From contig JAKMXF010000011.1 of assembly GCA_024704765.1 (NCBI GenBank), forward strand, positions 727,557 through 791,556: a stretch of DNA of 64,000 bases, in the 5' to 3' direction. Source of the stretch: Oopsacas minuta. Taxonomy: Eukaryota > Porifera > Hexactinellida > Lyssacinosida > Leucopsacidae. Every line of letters begins with the position of its first letter. Position 1 is the stretch's first letter. This document shows, piece after piece, positions 1-13,333 of this stretch. Position numbers and translations under genes: made by a program. The notes under the pieces were generated by a model. It did no database searches and was not told where the DNA came from. It was given only the letters and a program-made list of their open reading frames with translations.

Positions 1-184
1 ACACTTTCTACGTCCCAGTCTTCTGCCATAATTTATCTTTTAATAATATGAATATTGAATTTAGCCTACTAATAATTCTTTACTGGATATCATTGATACG
101 TGGATACCTTGGATCGTTTTTCATTCATTAGATCAAATTGCAAGCTTTTTGCTTACAAATCTAGTTATCAATTTGTATTTTTAG

Positions 185-1881
<1,697 letters not shown>

Positions 1882-2700
1882 ATTGTCCGAGTTGGGTAAG
1901 TTTAAATTTCTGCAAGTGTAACTTCTGGCTTGTTTCTTGAGATTTTTCACAAAGTGCGTGTGGTAGGAGAGAAGTATATTTTGCAATTTGTACAACCACG
2001 TATTCTTTTAACTGATGGTTTGCTCATTTAGAACTTTAATTAATTCAATTGTCCTGGAATATGGCTATATGTATATGAATGATAATGTAGTGTTTATTTA
2101 GCATGACTAGATTTCTATAACGATTTCTTTTACATACATTGCATGTGTAGAATCTGCTATCATAGATAACTTGAGAGGTAATTTCCTGTGCAAAATGCGA
2201 TTCCTATTTACTATTATCTTAACTCGACATACACGATATATTTTAGCATTTCCTAAGTTCATTAGTGGATACCAAATATACCTCAGTACTTTCCGTTTCA
2301 CTCTTATTAACTGACATAACATATTATCTACCGCAGGTACTTTGGCACAGCTTACATGATATTACAATTCATTATCTAATCACCTATGTATATTTACCTG
2401 ATTTGTAAGCACAAGCTTTTCCTTGTAATCAGGTCCGTAATTGAATAATACAAAATTAGAATATAATTAGAGTTGTTTATTTCAAGATAAATAATGGTCA
2501 TAATTCTAATAAGCTTAATTACGACTCATATTTTATTAACTCAAAATTTTGGCTTGGATTTTGTGCTTTGCTCTGTGAAATATTGAATTACATAACATGT
2601 ATGTACTTGCTTTAATAGTTCATTATTGACCTTCTCCAAACTACTCGAGTTTACTATTTAAGTTATATAAATACTAACCTATTGTTATTTCATACAAAAA
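1882..2700. other. intergenic, no gene seen
   Basis: AT-rich spacer between the kinase stop codon and the SWAP70-like start. It should hold the kinase 3' UTR and the promoter and 5' UTR of the next gene. Short reading frames on the minus strand show no recognisable motif. Confidence 0.6.
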
Positions 2701-4650
2701 ATGGCAGCAAAAGTATTTGGTTATCAACTATTTCCATCAAAATTATTCGAACTCGATCTTGCTAATGATGAGAAGAATGAAACACAGAAAGAAATTAAAT
2801 CAATGCTTCAAAAGGATCCATCTCTTGCCCTGAATAGTCAATTCACAGAACGGAATAATACGTACGCCGTAATACCCCCTTTTCCTATTTTCTATCACAC
2901 GCGCGCTCAAACTTCTCTACTTCGAAGCGTATTTCTTTGTCTGCAGGAAAACAACACGAATGAGAAGTTTTTTGAATGTTCTTTCGACCATTTTAAATGT
3001 AAATCCACTCGAATTGAGCATTTTATACAGGACGTGTATGCGTTATTTCAACCCATAACTAAAGGTAAAAAAAAGCCCACTCCCGAGATACCGTGGATGA
3101 ATGAGGGTTATGTACAGAGATTCTACAATAATTCTATGACTTTTAAAGAATTTGGGGATAGTCTACTTGCGATTTTTGATTTTAAGGCTAAGACGAGTTG
3201 GGAGCTGGTTACCTTATGTTGGAAAACATACAACCGTGAAATTTTCCATAAATTCAGTGATAATACGCTTGTTACAAAAATTGAGGAGGAAAATCTGCGG
3301 AAATTATTCGAGATATTTACTCATCTTGACAATAACATGATGTGTCGTTTATCTCCGTTCATTTTGTACCAATTCATTACCTGGTGGATTTCGGAATCTG
3401 GTGTTAAGCCAATTAAAGAAACGCAACAGTTAGCGGAATGGTATAAAATAACGCGAAGTGATTACAAGATTTATTTCCCTGAATTCTTGAAGCAAATACA
3501 TCGACTCTACTTTAGCGGTGTGCCTCATCATATTTATAAAACGCTCATACTTGATGCTTGGGACTCGATTGTTTCTGGTGTTATTAAGAAAGGAGTTTTG
3601 GAAAAGGTAGGGCCAAATAAAGGCCGTTGGCTATCACGAGTTATGCACTTGCATATTGATCGTATCGATTATTTTAAGAAGAAATCAGATGGGAGTTATG
3701 ACTCAAGAGGGACTATTCACCTCGGACCGAAGTCGAGCGTGGTTGAAATATTTTCAGAAGATAAAATCGGTTTCTTCCAATTGGTGGTGGTATGTAGTGA
3801 GAGTATGAGACGGTTCCTACTTCGTTGTGACGACCAGAGAATTCGACATATCTGGGTAACAAGCATTCGAAACGTTCTGGATGTCATGAAAGGGGCAATG
3901 AGGCCTATGTCATTGGAAAAACCTGTGAAATTCATTGAGGATACTAAAGGAGATTTGGTTAAACTACGCTCAGCTACTGAAGTAAGTGGAGTCAATACTC
4001 TAGACGGGAAACAGATCGTATTCAATAAACGACACTCTGATGATTTTACTCAACATTTTAAAATTCATTTTCCACCTCCCCTTAGACGTTCATCTTCTTT
4101 TTCAAGAATGCGCAACTATATGAATGAAGATGAACGAAGCTCAGTTTGTTCAAAGGCGAGTACAATGAGTGGATGTATGGATTTGACTCTTTCACCACAC
4201 CCGGGTCAAGAGTTTCGATTTTTCTCTTCGAATAAATTTGATTTAATAAACGAGAGATCACCTAGTCCCACTGGTAGTAGTGATTGTTCAGGAGTAGAAT
4301 ATGAGTCGATGAAAAGTACTGCCGAATCTTTGAGGAGAGCTGATTCATCTAATATTGAGTTTCACAATGATTTTTCATTCTGCCCCAAGCCTATGGCGAA
4401 AAGCCATACAATTGATGATGGCTTAAATTCAAGTGGCGATTCGTTCAAAGATTTTCAAAATATTCCGAACACAAGTACTGGTACTCCAGTCCCAAAGCCA
4501 CGTAAAAAGGTGACCGCTTCTATTTCCAATATGAAAGATCTTAAGGCTATACCTCAAGTACCACCCAGACGCTTACCTCAACCCCCAAGTAGATTATCTT
4601 CTCGTGGGAAAATTTACGAGAATACTGGTTTACTGCTTAATCAATTATAA
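2701..4650 (+). CDS. SWAP70/DEF6-like PH-domain protein, intronless
   Basis: 649 residues in one exon. Residues about 30-300 resemble the EF-hand-like N-terminal half of SWAP-70/DEF6: TLCWKTYN corresponds to the family MCWTLCVKKN stretch, and EWYKITRSDYKIYFPEF to its YKINF region. A PH domain follows at about 300-400 (VIKKGVLEKVGPNKGRW ... RIRHIWVTSIRNVLDVM), including the conserved tryptophan of the last helix. In the family this module binds phosphoinositides and supports Rac signalling at the membrane. The coiled-coil/DH-like C-terminus of SWAP-70 is absent; instead there is a serine-rich tail with proline motifs (PVPKPRKK, QVPPRRLPQPP) able to bind SH3 domains, and a YENTG tyrosine site. 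Homology is remote but collinear; the altered tail suggests an adaptor rather than an exchange factor. Confidence 0.65.
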   Translation: MAAKVFGYQLFPSKLFELDLANDEKNETQKEIKSMLQKDPSLALNSQFTERNNTYAVIPPFPIFYHTRAQTSLLRSVFLCLQENNTNEKFFECSFDHFKCKSTRIEHFIQDVYALFQPITKGKKKPTPEIPWMNEGYVQRFYNNSMTFKEFGDSLLAIFDFKAKTSWELVTLCWKTYNREIFHKFSDNTLVTKIEEENLRKLFEIFTHLDNNMMCRLSPFILYQFITWWISESGVKPIKETQQLAEWYKITRSDYKIYFPEFLKQIHRLYFSGVPHHIYKTLILDAWDSIVSGVIKKGVLEKVGPNKGRWLSRVMHLHIDRIDYFKKKSDGSYDSRGTIHLGPKSSVVEIFSEDKIGFFQLVVVCSESMRRFLLRCDDQRIRHIWVTSIRNVLDVMKGAMRPMSLEKPVKFIEDTKGDLVKLRSATEVSGVNTLDGKQIVFNKRHSDDFTQHFKIHFPPPLRRSSSFSRMRNYMNEDERSSVCSKASTMSGCMDLTLSPHPGQEFRFFSSNKFDLINERSPSPTGSSDCSGVEYESMKSTAESLRRADSSNIEFHNDFSFCPKPMAKSHTIDDGLNSSGDSFKDFQNIPNTSTGTPVPKPRKKVTASISNMKDLKAIPQVPPRRLPQPPSRLSSRGKIYENTGLLLNQL

Positions 4651-5424
4651 GTAACTTTAATTATATTTCTTAGATAAGCTGGCTGTATTCGCTAATGCTA
4701 TACGAATTATATTTTTGATATTATCGTATATACATATTTGTAATGAAGTTTGATTTATGAATTAATAAAATCTTTTATCCACAAATATTTGAGGATAATT
4801 TGATACTTTTCATCTCCACTTAAGAATATTTAGATCTATTAAGATGACGTCATTATGTAATGCATAGCTATCATTATGATAATAATTCTAAGATCATTTG
4901 ATTATATGGGAAGTGCCACAGGGAAAAATTTCTTGATTTAAGAATAATCTTCATTATTCACTTTTAATTGTAGTACCTTTCAGAATGTGTTATGACGGGT
5001 ATCGTATTTTTCAGAGAATATTCGTCCCTCTTTTTCTATACTTAGCTGATTAAAATACAGATCATGTGTGGACCAAATATTAGAGGGTAAGGTTATATTC
5101 CTATGAAACTGCCCTTGGATATTTGGGCTGTGGGGAAAGGAATCTCTAGATGTCCCCTTGGATTCATTTCCTACGTCATAAAGGGTGAAAAGTTCATTTA
5201 GTAAGTCAAGGTGTATGCGGATCTGGTCAATCTAATTTATTTCTAATGGTGGAAGTTTTTTAGCACTTAGCACATACGCCTTTTGGTAGGGCTTGGCTTG
5301 TGCAAAAGTATTATGAATTAATCAGAATCGGTATAGTCTCTATATAGAAATATTCTTACACTTTTCAATGTTATAACAATTTAGTTCATTTTTACATTTG
5401 TAATATACATAGAGATTAGTGTTG
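4651..5424. other. intergenic, no gene seen
   Basis: Spacer holding the 3' UTR of the SWAP70-like gene (aataaaatc at about 4761 could serve for polyadenylation) and the promoter of the ZU5-UPA gene. No reading frame or repeat was recognised. Confidence 0.6.
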
Positions 5425-8400
5425 ATGAGTGAGTACGAGTATATACCTGTTGGAAGACGTGAAGTTAGAGCGACAACAGGACCACCTGCTTACAACGTTG
5501 AACTTTCAGATCTTTCAGCAGAGTATGTTTATTCAGATGTCTTCTCTAAGAAACAATCAGATACACAAGCTGGAAGTTCTAAGACAATTGAAACGTCAAA
5601 GCCTCGTAAAAAGGTGAATTTATATAGAGAGATAAGTGTTTAGGAAGTCTGCATAGGAAATGAACTTTCAAGATTCAGATTTATGCGTGTAATCCGTCGA
5701 TACCAAATATTCAATGATCTCATAGTTAATGTACGCTAGTACAAGTATTTGAAATTTGCTTGCATATACTTTTGCTTCACATGGGTTTTTAGAGTAAGGA
5801 TACACCATGTGGATTATTCTGTGAATAAGGGAAGGGAAAACGCTACAGTTGACACGTAAATTAGAAATAAATATAACTGTCTCATTAGGCTATGTTTAAG
5901 ATGTAATAAAGTTATAAATATTAATTATATAGAGTATTGACTCCATTCAGACAAGCAAAAACAAACAGTCTTGTTTCAAGAATTTGATAAATCTTGAACC
6001 AAGTTTTAAGCACTTGGGCAAGAAGAAATCGGATACAACTCCTAAACATCCAAAACTAAGCAAAGACCAAATCATACAGACAAGCACAACTCCAAGACAG
6101 GCCCCACTGTCAAATCCAAGCTTCACACACTCAAAATCTGTAGAAAATCTTGAAGAAACTTTTCCTTCAACAACTACTCCTCTGCAAGTTCCTTTTGATA
6201 CTATTGATACTGAAGATTATAAATCAAAATCATCTTCAATGAATTTTTTGCATATTTTTAATACAAAACAAGTTGTATCACCTCTGACTAATTATGATAG
6301 TAGTGAACCAAACCAGACGAGTGCTCCACCAACCAATGCCAATCGTGGAGAAGTTGATCATATTTACGAAGAATTGGATGATATTACGAAAAAAGAAATA
6401 ATTAAGGAAACTGATTTGAACTATGTAGTATTCCAATCTCCTCTAAATGGTAGAATTAGACCTGAGGATCGTTTTACGGCTGAGAATCGCCCACCTGAAC
6501 CCCTACCTCAACATATCCGTGGTTCAAACCAACAAACTCTATTCCCTAACTCGTCCAAACAGAAAACACACTCTTTATCACGAGATGTTCATAAAGCAAT
6601 CCCTCCACAAAAACCACCAATAACGATAACTACGAAAATATCTGAGAATATCCTCGATAATACTCGAATTAAAAAACATCCTCCTGTACCTGAAAAGCCG
6701 AATTTGATCAAGAAATCATTAAAGGAACTTAGTCAGAGTGGAGAGAAACCTACCACTATGAAAACTAATTCACAGAAACAATTTTCTGATATTCCAACAA
6801 CAATCACTTCACTTTCACGTGATTCTTCTATTAAGTTTACTATTCCGCTAAATATCGCTACTTCTATTCCGTTATATTCACTACAGAGATCTCAGAATAT
6901 TACTTCTGAGATTCAGACTGTCACTGATATATTTGTAGGTGGATTTGATGATGATTTTATAGATGATGATGATCCTCTTTTGTTTAATTTCAAGTCTCAA
7001 ACTACTGATATCTCTAGCAGGTAGGCTACTGTTAATCAAGGGGTAGGATGTACTCCCGAAATATACATGATTCAAATCTAATGCAAGAGTTTCCTACCTT
7101 TTTCACATGTGGACCTGCGAGCTAATATTTTTGAAATTTCTGTATTTAACTCAGATTTTTCATGTATTCTCCTAGGTTTTATCTGTAATATTTTTTATAG
7201 GCTTGCTATGGAAGCATCTCTATCCTCGTTTGACAGCACAGACTATGCTACTTATGATAGAATCCTAAGAGAAATAAATACATACTCTAAACGGGCTACT
7301 ATTAAACGACCAAACTTCAATTGTATTAACAGTGTTGATTATGTTACATACGATAAGGTCATCAACTTGACTAGATCACACAGTGCTGACCTAGAGGGAT
7401 ATGTTACTACAGAGGTACGTGTGTAGTGTGGTAGAATGGTTGTATCTAGTACCAGAAGGCTGGAGTCAAGACCACGAACTGTTATAACATAATAGCTTCC
7501 ATAGAGACCTGCAAAATCACATACTTACCAACCCTCCCGGATTTCACGTCTTACCCAAATTTGAAAATTCCGGGAAAATATTCAATTTTTTGCGATATTT
7601 CTGGATATTTTAGTGTGGAATAGGAGAATGACGTGAAACCTGGGAAATATTGAAAATCCCGAGAAATTTTTAAATAGGTTTGGTAAGAATAAAATTCGTT
7701 TTTCTTATCATTTCTCTTAATGGAAATGTTTAACGACTCAAAGGTTAAAACATTTAATATGACGTCAAATGTCAATATACAGCCAACTCCCTTTATATTG
7801 AAGCTCAAAGGACCGCGATAATTCTATATAAGCAGAGCTCGATATAACCAATTAGATTTGTGTTAGTTTGACAGTTTGGAGCCCTATTTGCACAATTTCA
7901 GAAATAAGCGGGTATTTCAATATGTCCGTGTTTGATATAACGGGACTTAACAGATGGTAAAATGGGTAAAATTATAGCTTTTACAACGTTATTTGATACT
8001 TTTATTAATATTTTAGATGATGCGTAGCAATCAAGCTAAATCCTCACTACCTAACTCAAAAATGGAACAGGTTGAATACATAAACACTGAACACACTCAA
8101 CCAAATGAATTTAAGTGTAAACACATTAAAACTTGGAATCCTCGTCCTAATAAGAGTCCAAAACCCCAGCCAAGAACAACTAAACCTGTTCCCCCCGCTA
8201 AGCCTGTTTTAAATGTTTCAAAAAGTAAAGGTAACACTCCTTCACATATTGTAGCAAGAGCTAGTTCATTTGAAGATCCTGGATATGTAGGTATGTGTTT
8301 ATAATACTACCAGATTGCCAGATGATGACCCCCACAAAGATCATGTCACAAACTTGAAAATTAATGCCATATTCACGTCATAAGTCAAAGTTTTTGCTAA

Positions 8401-11400
8401 AGCCAAATCTCTGAACTTTGTTCATGATCTGGCAACACAGAATATAATTAAAATACTAAATTAAAAGTAAATTTTGGCCTCTCCAGACTGTGTATAAATA
8501 GATAGCCCAATGGATAGCTTATGTATTCAGCTTATATTTCTTAGGAGAAGATACAGCTTGTTTACAACCCCCTACAACAAACAGAGAAAATCTGGTACAG
8601 TCTTTCCACGAGTATGCTGACTCTCAAATTATTGACAACATGGATATGCCAGGAGATAGTTTTTTCAAATCGAGTAGGAGAAGAAAATCTATTTTGAAGC
8701 CTTCTGGGCCCAAGTAAGATATTTCCTTAGTTTCTTATATGTATAGTTTGTAGATCACAGAATTTGAATAGAGTATTTCCTGTAGGATGAGCAGAGATTC
8801 TTCTATCTACACTAATTACATAGACAATTCACATATACTGAGATCTTCTCAGAAGAGAAACTACGCTGAAGCTCCTGTTGAATATGATTATGTTTGTCCT
8901 GTAGAGCTTAGAATTCCATTCCGGTAAGTGGGAGTGCCGATCTACCACAACTAGCGTGAAACTTCCACAAATGGGAGACTTCTGGAAACGGAGTGAATAT
9001 TAAACAGAGCGAATTTATTCTCCCATACATATGAACCTCCACAAACCGTGAATTTGGCAGAAACTGGGAAACGGGGTAGTCTTTTTCGGCATCCCTAGCA
9101 CCCCATTAATGGAGGCTACACTGAGTTATTATTTATTGAAAAATCTTCGTTTACATTATTTTACCAGTTTGGCTAGTTTGTTATATAAGGTATTTATAGC
9201 TAGATGAGTTAGCTTTTTTGTGTAATTATGTTGGGTTATCTGACCAAATGCTTCTATTTATACCATTTGAATTTTCACAGAGTCAGCTGGGCTCCTCTCT
9301 TCTTTGAAGATGATTTCAGCTATGTACCTAGTATGGAAGTAGCAAAACTATTATCTGCACTGAATGTAACTAATCATATAAATGAAGGCTGGGATTTTCA
9401 TCAGTACTCAACTGTTGTAAATTCTAAAGCTGCTAAGCCACCACCTCCTATTCACCCCAAGACTGATTCCTTACTGAGGGAGAATAACAAAAGATTGATG
9501 CCATTCAGGTACTTGATTGTGAATTCTTATGGCCCCCCCCGTTACCTATATTTGAACTCTGAACCTTAACCAGCATCCACTGTATATTTCTTATTACGTG
9601 CTATTCATTAAATCCAGGCCTTCTCTAAACTGTACACCTGAAGACGAGAGTGTAGTCTCAATTGCTAGAAGAGGTCCAGCTGCTATTCTAACAAGATCTA
9701 ACAGAATATCATTCAGATCTTCATTCCCACTTCTCTCTCAAATGTCTTCTACTAACTCTACTGACAGCGTGTTTGATGATCAATTTTATAGTTTGCCTAT
9801 TACACCAGCAATGAATACTTTCAAAAAGTTAGTATTCCATCTCGGTTATATCAAACCCGCTTATACCGAAGTAATTATCGCGGTCACTTGAAGTTCGATA
9901 TAGCGGAGTTGACTTTATTAAATATAACTATCATGAACTTTACCCTTTCCAACAGGTCTACAGGCCGTGGCAAGTTCCCATCCAAACCCATGCTGCCTCC
10001 ATCCAAAGAAGTACCAGAGCTTAATTCTAGCATGCCAATAACCACGCCTTGTAGTATGGATGAGAATGGAGATTCTATAACTCGTAGTCACAGTGCTTCT
10101 AAAATTGAGTTAAGTCAGTTTAATGATGCACTCACTGAAGTACAGAGTCATACTCTTAATAGATATCAACAGAAGCAGAAGAAGTCCAAGCAGTCCTCCA
10201 CCGATTCTGATGTAAGTTGAATTTAAGTACAATGAACTCTCTTCATGCGATAAATGGTCCCAGATATATATATATATGTTTGACACTTCATTAATGATTA
10301 TTTTATTTATTCTTCTATCCAGAAAGTGATGAAAAAAGGGAGTGTAGAACAAAATTCGTAAGTTAGAAACGATACAATTCTGATTTAATACTCGTAATAA
10401 TCAATTATCATGAAAATTAGTCTCAGATTTAGCATTATTTTCCAATTATTTGGACTATTAATCGAAGCTCAAAATCGTGCGTGAAATATTTACTTGTGAC
10501 GTAATAACCTCACTGAATGTAGATTCGATAATGACACTACAGTTTTCACAAGACTACCTAGCAGACCATCTCTAGAGCGCGAAAAATTCGAAATGCGCTT
10601 TTCTACAACAATTCTATTAGAAGAGGATAATATAATACAAGTTCCTTCATCTGCTGTCTCCTTCCAAATAACTATTGATTCTATGGCTGTTGCTAAAACG
10701 ATGGGAGGAGAGCAACCTATTGAATTTATTATTAGAGTATTCACCAATTACAGGTTTCTAACTATTAAAATGTTAATACAGTCAATTCCCGTTATATCGA
10801 AGCTCTACGAACCGCGGAAATTCCTTCGATACAAATATAAGTTACTTTTGCAGATTGTGACCCTAGTTATACAACTTCAGACTTCTATATAAGCGGGTAT
10901 TTAGATATATCCGTGTTCGATAGGAAGGAAATTGACCGTAAAATGAAACGAATACATTATACAAACAACAAACAAACAACAATTAAAATCTCAAATTCTT
11001 CACTTTAGCTACTGGGATAGCAAACTAGATTCTTCAAAGAAAGGATTATTCAGAGAGAAATCAGTTAATTTAAGTCCTATAGTTAGTATCAGCTGTAACA
11101 AGTCACCTCCTCCTAATCTCGGTAACATGCTACTAACTATACCTATATGTGGACAGATAGATGGTTGGTTGTATCTGTTATGTCAGAAAGATGTGGATAA
11201 TCTGTATGGATCTGAGAGGAAAGATACTTGTAAGTATTTCAAGGCTTTGTATAAATAAAGTCAACATCCTATACCTTGAACAGTTTTTGATTTTCCAATA
11301 TGTTCAGTGATACAAGAAATTGACAATACTTGCACAAACTTATTTATCTTATCTTATCTCCCTCCAGCTACTTTCAAACTATGTGATGATAGAGTAGAGA

Positions 11401-12273
11401 TATCAACTCCTTTATTCGGATACTACTGTATTAAAGGGAAATACTCTGAGAAGAGCTTAAAGCAGATTTGTGTTAAGAAGGTGGTATTTATAGCATTCAG
11501 GGGGTTGTTTAATCTAAACAAGATTCTTATTGGGATGTGTAATGACACTCCTGATGATACTAAGGTGAGTTTGTCGCAATTCTGCTAATTTCTTAATTAC
11601 ACAAAATATTTCGTATTACAGTGGAGTTCACCTATTATAGAGGTTCCCAACCGTTTTCACCCTCGTAGACCCCCTATCCCAAATTTAACACTTTCTGTGA
11701 CCCCCCCCCCCAGTTGACTGCAATACAAATATTGAGATCCTGTGACCCCTACTGTTGTCAGTGGACCCGAATTTGGGAACCACTGCCCTATTATCAATCG
11801 TAGTTTGCATGAATTTCCCTGCTAATACGTAATTTGTACTTATGCTGTTTCCCCAATTAAGGAGAATCGCGTGTTTATTTCAACTAATTCATTTGTCTCA
11901 TATTAGTTATACAAAGAAGAAATGCATGACAGACATTACAGAGCAATAAAGTCAGAACCTTGTCAATACTTACTCACATTTACACCAACTCAACAGCCTT
12001 TAAGGATTAGTTTGAAGATTGATGGTAAAACTAATTTAACAGAAATGGTAATAACTGAATATAATATACCCAAAATTCCTAGTTGTTGAATTTATATTCT
12101 GTCTCTAGGAGATCCCATTCATAACAGCTTGGAAGATGGTACCAAATATAGGATCAGGAGAGGCTCCACCTCCTACACCTTCCTGCATTTTCACGCTACC
12201 TACTCCTTCTCACATTGTAGATTTAACTGTTAGACACGGTCAGAATTGTGTACATTATTCTCTGAACACCTGA
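5425..12273 (+). CDS. ZU5-UPA scaffold with tyrosine and proline motifs, 15 exons
   Basis: Exons, all phase-consistent: 5425-5613, 5951-7020, 7201-7414, 8017-8290, 8545-8713, 8786-8923, 9281-9508, 9618-9827, 9956-10211, 10323-10357, 10523-10753, 11009-11229, 11308-11564, 11907-12047, 12109-12273, giving 1265 residues. The first two thirds look disordered, with PxxP runs (AKPPPPIHPK, PVPPAKP) and acidic-context tyrosines (HIYEELDD, TDYATYDRI, VDYVTYDKV, FEDPGYV, EYDYVCPVE). The end resembles ZU5 (EEDNIIQVPSSAV ... VNLSPIVSISC ... WLYLLCQKD) followed by UPA (KKVVFIAFRGLFNLNKIL). These modules occur in UNC5, ankyrin, PIDD and SH3BP4/MACC1. It stops after UPA, without a death domain. A role as an SH2/SH3 docking scaffold is inferred. 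ATG 5425 is the first in frame; the coding sequence is certain, the domain call moderately so. Confidence 0.75.
7524..7690. mobile_element. MITE family F7 (ttaccaac ends), intron copy
   Basis: Begins catacttaccaaccctcccg and ends ggtttggtaag, giving short inverted ends, with internal gaaaattccgggaaa blocks. Related sequence occurs at about 25626-25775, 50870-51066 and 54828-54922. hAT origin is possible but no clear target duplication was found. Confidence 0.5.
7778..7953. mobile_element. MITE family F1, intron of ZU5-UPA gene
   Basis: Left end tacagccaactccctttata, core ggagccctatttgcacaatt, right end gatataacgggacttaacag. Full-length class of about 175 bp. Confidence 0.8.
8951..9126. mobile_element. 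MITE family F2, intron of ZU5-UPA gene
   Basis: Left end gcgtgaaacttccacaaatg; right part has cggcatccctagcacccc followed by ggaggctacactgag, the inverted left end. Shares this organisation with copies at about 13113 and 53305. Confidence 0.7.
9840..9917. mobile_element. MITE family F1, short copy
   Basis: Contains only one arm of F1: ttatatcaaacccgcttata, then attatcgcggtcacttgaag, then gatatagcggagttgact. About 75 bp, as in the VAV intron copy at 45861. Confidence 0.65.
10777..10940. mobile_element. MITE family F1, intron of ZU5-UPA gene
   Basis: Left end tacagtcaattcccgttata, right end ggaaggaaattgaccgta; located between the exons ending at 10753 and starting at 11009. Confidence 0.75.
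11639..11786. mobile_element. hAT-like MITE family F5 with 8-bp target duplication
   Basis: Starts agaggttcccaaccgttttc and ends ttgggaaccactgc. It is flanked by cctattat at 11631-11638 and again at 11787-11794, the 8 bp duplication expected of hAT elements. It lies in the intron before the exon at 11907. Related copies occur at 28046 and 40433. Confidence 0.8.
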
Positions 12274-12448
12274 ATTATCCTACAAGTAAGTTACTGTAAG
12301 AAATAATTGAAGAAATTTACTTTAATTTTGGGAGTTTGCTACTTGTATTTTAGAATGATTCAAAATATACTTATGTAAGTGTTTTGTCCCACTGAAACGC
12401 TCCAAAAGCTGAATTATCCCCGTCAGTTTTGGCAACTAGATATAGTAA

Positions 12449-12619
12449 TACTGTGACCTCACGTTATAACGAACACTGACATATTGAAATACCTGCTTAT
12501 ATCAAAGTCATAAAATTGTACAAATATGGTCCCAAACTGTAAAAGTAGCATAATTCCATTAGTTATATCGAAGAAATTATCGCGGGTGCCTTGAGCTTGA
12601 TATAACGAGAGCTGATATA
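12449..12619. mobile_element. MITE family F1, diverged
   Basis: Diverged ends (tactgtgacctcacgttata; gatataacgagagctgatat) around a reverse-oriented core acaaatatggtcccaaactg. Confidence 0.65.
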
Positions 12620-13112
12620 CTTTAAAATATTCACTTTTTAGAATTTCCCCATTTAAACACTTATACAGTGGACCTGCTTACTGCTCTGAGAGAATACTTT
12701 GAAGTTGTAACCATTTTCTCTCCTCACAAGTGTTGATGTATGTATTTGTTCATTCTATATAAATATATGCTTATTTGTTTGCATGAATTTGCTACTCATG
12801 AGTCCAAGCTTTGTATATAATCCTTAGTTTCCTATTCACACTAATGGAATTTTAACAGTCTGTATTAAAATAATATTTTGATTGCAATGTTATATTATTT
12901 AGATTTCATTATTTTGACCTTTCGTATCCTACTAAGCATTAGCAAAAGTAACGCTGAATATAACTTCTATTTTATTTTTCGTATTTGGCAGTTGCAAATT
13001 TATTCCCTTCAAATCTGCTGATTCGACTTTTGATACATTTTTGTATGATTTAGAAGCCAAAATGTTTCTCTATTTGCTAATTTATCCTCGAACTACTTTT
13101 CTTATGGATTAA

Positions 13113-13273
13113 TACAGTGAAACTTCCATAAACTGGGCTGTGGAAACGGGGAAATTCTGAAAACAGCGTAAAAATGAAGAAAGCGATTTCCCAGTCCAAT
13201 TCCATTGAACCTCCTTAAACGGAGTATCATTTTTCGGGGTCCCTAGCACCAGTTTGTGGAGGTTACGCTCTAT
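13113..13273. mobile_element. MITE family F2, upstream of malate dehydrogenase
   Basis: Left end tacagtgaaacttccataaa, interior tttcggggtccctagcacc, right end gtggaggttacgctcta. It ends about 60 bp before the start codon, so it probably lies in the promoter or 5' UTR. Confidence 0.75.
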
Positions 13274-13333
13274 TAATGAAAAACAGCAACTTATTGGTAA
13301 TATTACAATAATATGATCTAGCAGTATACACTC

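Larger units (their letters stand above)
12274..13333. other. intergenic with two MITEs
   Basis: Spacer of about 1 kb between the ZU5-UPA stop and malate dehydrogenase start. It holds an F1-like MITE at about 12449-12619 and an F2 MITE at 13113-13273; the remainder is AT-rich without a recognisable gene. Confidence 0.65.

Noticed and set aside
1-184. Possible upstream kinase exon
   Set aside because: No in-phase stretch with the HRD catalytic motif could be placed before 185, so this was left as intron.
7551-7808. 85-codon minus-strand frame in a ZU5-UPA intron
   Set aside because: Lies across two MITEs; sequence is explained by their inverted repeats.
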